Origin: Desulfobacteria bacterium
Lineage (GTDB): Bacteria; Desulfobacterota; Desulfobacteria; Desulfobacterales; C00003060
NCBI GenBank assembly: GCA_030145035.1
Contig: JAQYWL010000463.1
Span: 1 to 6,628 of the forward strand
DNA: 6,628 bases
Direction of reading: 5' to 3'
Positions 6,174 through 6,628 of this stretch are shown in pieces (the first letter of the stretch is position 1; the number at the start of each line of letters is the position of its first letter). The position numbers and the translations under genes are program-made. The notes beneath the pieces are model-generated. The model saw only the letters and a list, made by a program, of their open reading frames with translations, made no database searches and was not told where the DNA came from.

Positions 6174-6628
6174 TCAAGTCACTCTCGGTTGGTACAGACA
6201 GAGAGGCTCTTCGGCAAGATAGTCGCCTGTGGCCTCATAGGCCCGGGCACGACATCCCCCGCAGACCTTCCGATACTCGCATCTGCCGCATTTACCTTTC
6301 AGGTTGTTGTAGTTTCTGAGGGTTTTGAATACTTCTGACTCGTTCCAGACGACCCCGAAGGATGTCTCCTTTACGCTGCCGCAGTTGAGGTCCAGAAAAC
6401 CACACGGCTGAACGATACCAGTATTCGATATAAAACAGAAGCCGGTTCCGCCCAGACACCCCCGGGTTACGGCATCCAGCCCGTGGGTCTTGAATGTGAC
6501 GGTCTTTCCTTCGTCATGGGCTCGCTCCCTCAAAATCCTGTAATAGTGGGGTGCACAGGTGGCTTTCAACTGGAGAGGCACTTTGTCCCTCTGGTCATAG
6601 AACCAGTTTAAGGTCTGTTCATACTGCT
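6174..6628 (-). CDS. ahbD: Radical SAM/SPASM haem biosynthesis protein, probable AhbD haem b synthase (5'-partial)
   Basis: The C-terminal about 150 residues of a radical SAM protein; the frame is open to the right edge, so the N-terminal half with the Cx3Cx2C cluster lies outside. AhbD converts Fe-coproporphyrin III to haem b in the siroheme-dependent pathway of sulfate reducers and archaea. Visible signatures are NWFYDQ, LQLKATCAPHYYR, TRGCLGGTGFCFIS, IVQPCGFLDLNCG, KGKCGRCEYRKVCGGCRARA and TGDYLAEEPLCLYQP. Ten cysteines are present, including CxxC-x5-CxxC, a SPASM arrangement for auxiliary iron-sulfur clusters. A GTG at 6579-6581 is internal to the conserved region and is not the start. 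The haem/NirJ-like family is very likely. AhbD is preferred over AhbC or NirJ because of the LDLNCG and GDYLAEEP context, but the missing half prevents certainty. Confidence 0.75.
   Translation of the reverse strand, partial: QYEQTLNWFYDQRDKVPLQLKATCAPHYYRILRERAHDEGKTVTFKTHGLDAVTRGCLGGTGFCFISNTGIVQPCGFLDLNCGSVKETSFGVVWNESEVFKTLRNYNNLKGKCGRCEYRKVCGGCRARAYEATGDYLAEEPLCLYQPRVT

Overview
The window looks like chromosomal DNA from an anaerobic, sulfate-reducer-like bacterium, most likely Desulfobacterota (the former Deltaproteobacteria). The indicators are an AhbD-type radical SAM haem enzyme (the siroheme-dependent haem route common in sulfate reducers), an HDOD protein translationally coupled to a metallo-beta-lactamase-fold enzyme, and a HEAT-repeat adenylate cyclase. 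The taxon is inferred from gene content, not from a marker gene.

Layout. (1) 1-1789, plus strand: an HDOD signalling protein, probably cut by the left edge, overlaps by 11 nt an MBL-fold metallohydrolase with a complete metal-ligand set. (2) 1790-2787: gene-poor and partly AT-rich. It holds a small cysteine-rich zinc-ribbon ORF on the minus strand, a strong palindrome at 2171-2201, and what looks like coding debris, including a possible C-terminal remnant of a radical SAM protein at 2585-2734. (3) 2788-5459, plus strand: a compact two-gene transcription unit. It has a near-consensus sigma-70 promoter, a dyad at the predicted transcript start, a TTG-started 682-aa protein (HEAT repeats plus class III adenylate cyclase), a stand-alone cyclic-nucleotide-binding protein 5 nt downstream, and a GC-rich stem-loop that probably ends transcription. 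(4) 5475-6628, minus strand: an AcuB-like protein (two CBS domains plus a probable ACT-like tail), and upstream of it the C-terminal part of AhbD, which runs off the right edge.

How the genes may work together. The most notable unit is the cyclase/CNB pair. The cyclase keeps all six canonical catalytic residues, including the Lys/Asp pair that selects ATP. The neighbouring protein is a bare cNMP-binding domain with an Arg-Ser phosphate-binding cassette typical of cAMP binding, and it has no DNA-binding domain. This reads as a self-contained cAMP module: HEAT repeats as the presumed input, cAMP as the messenger, and a single-domain receptor acting through protein contacts. The upstream MBL hydrolase could in principle degrade a phosphoester or cyclic nucleotide, but nothing here proves that. 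The haem and CBS genes appear to be a separate unit.
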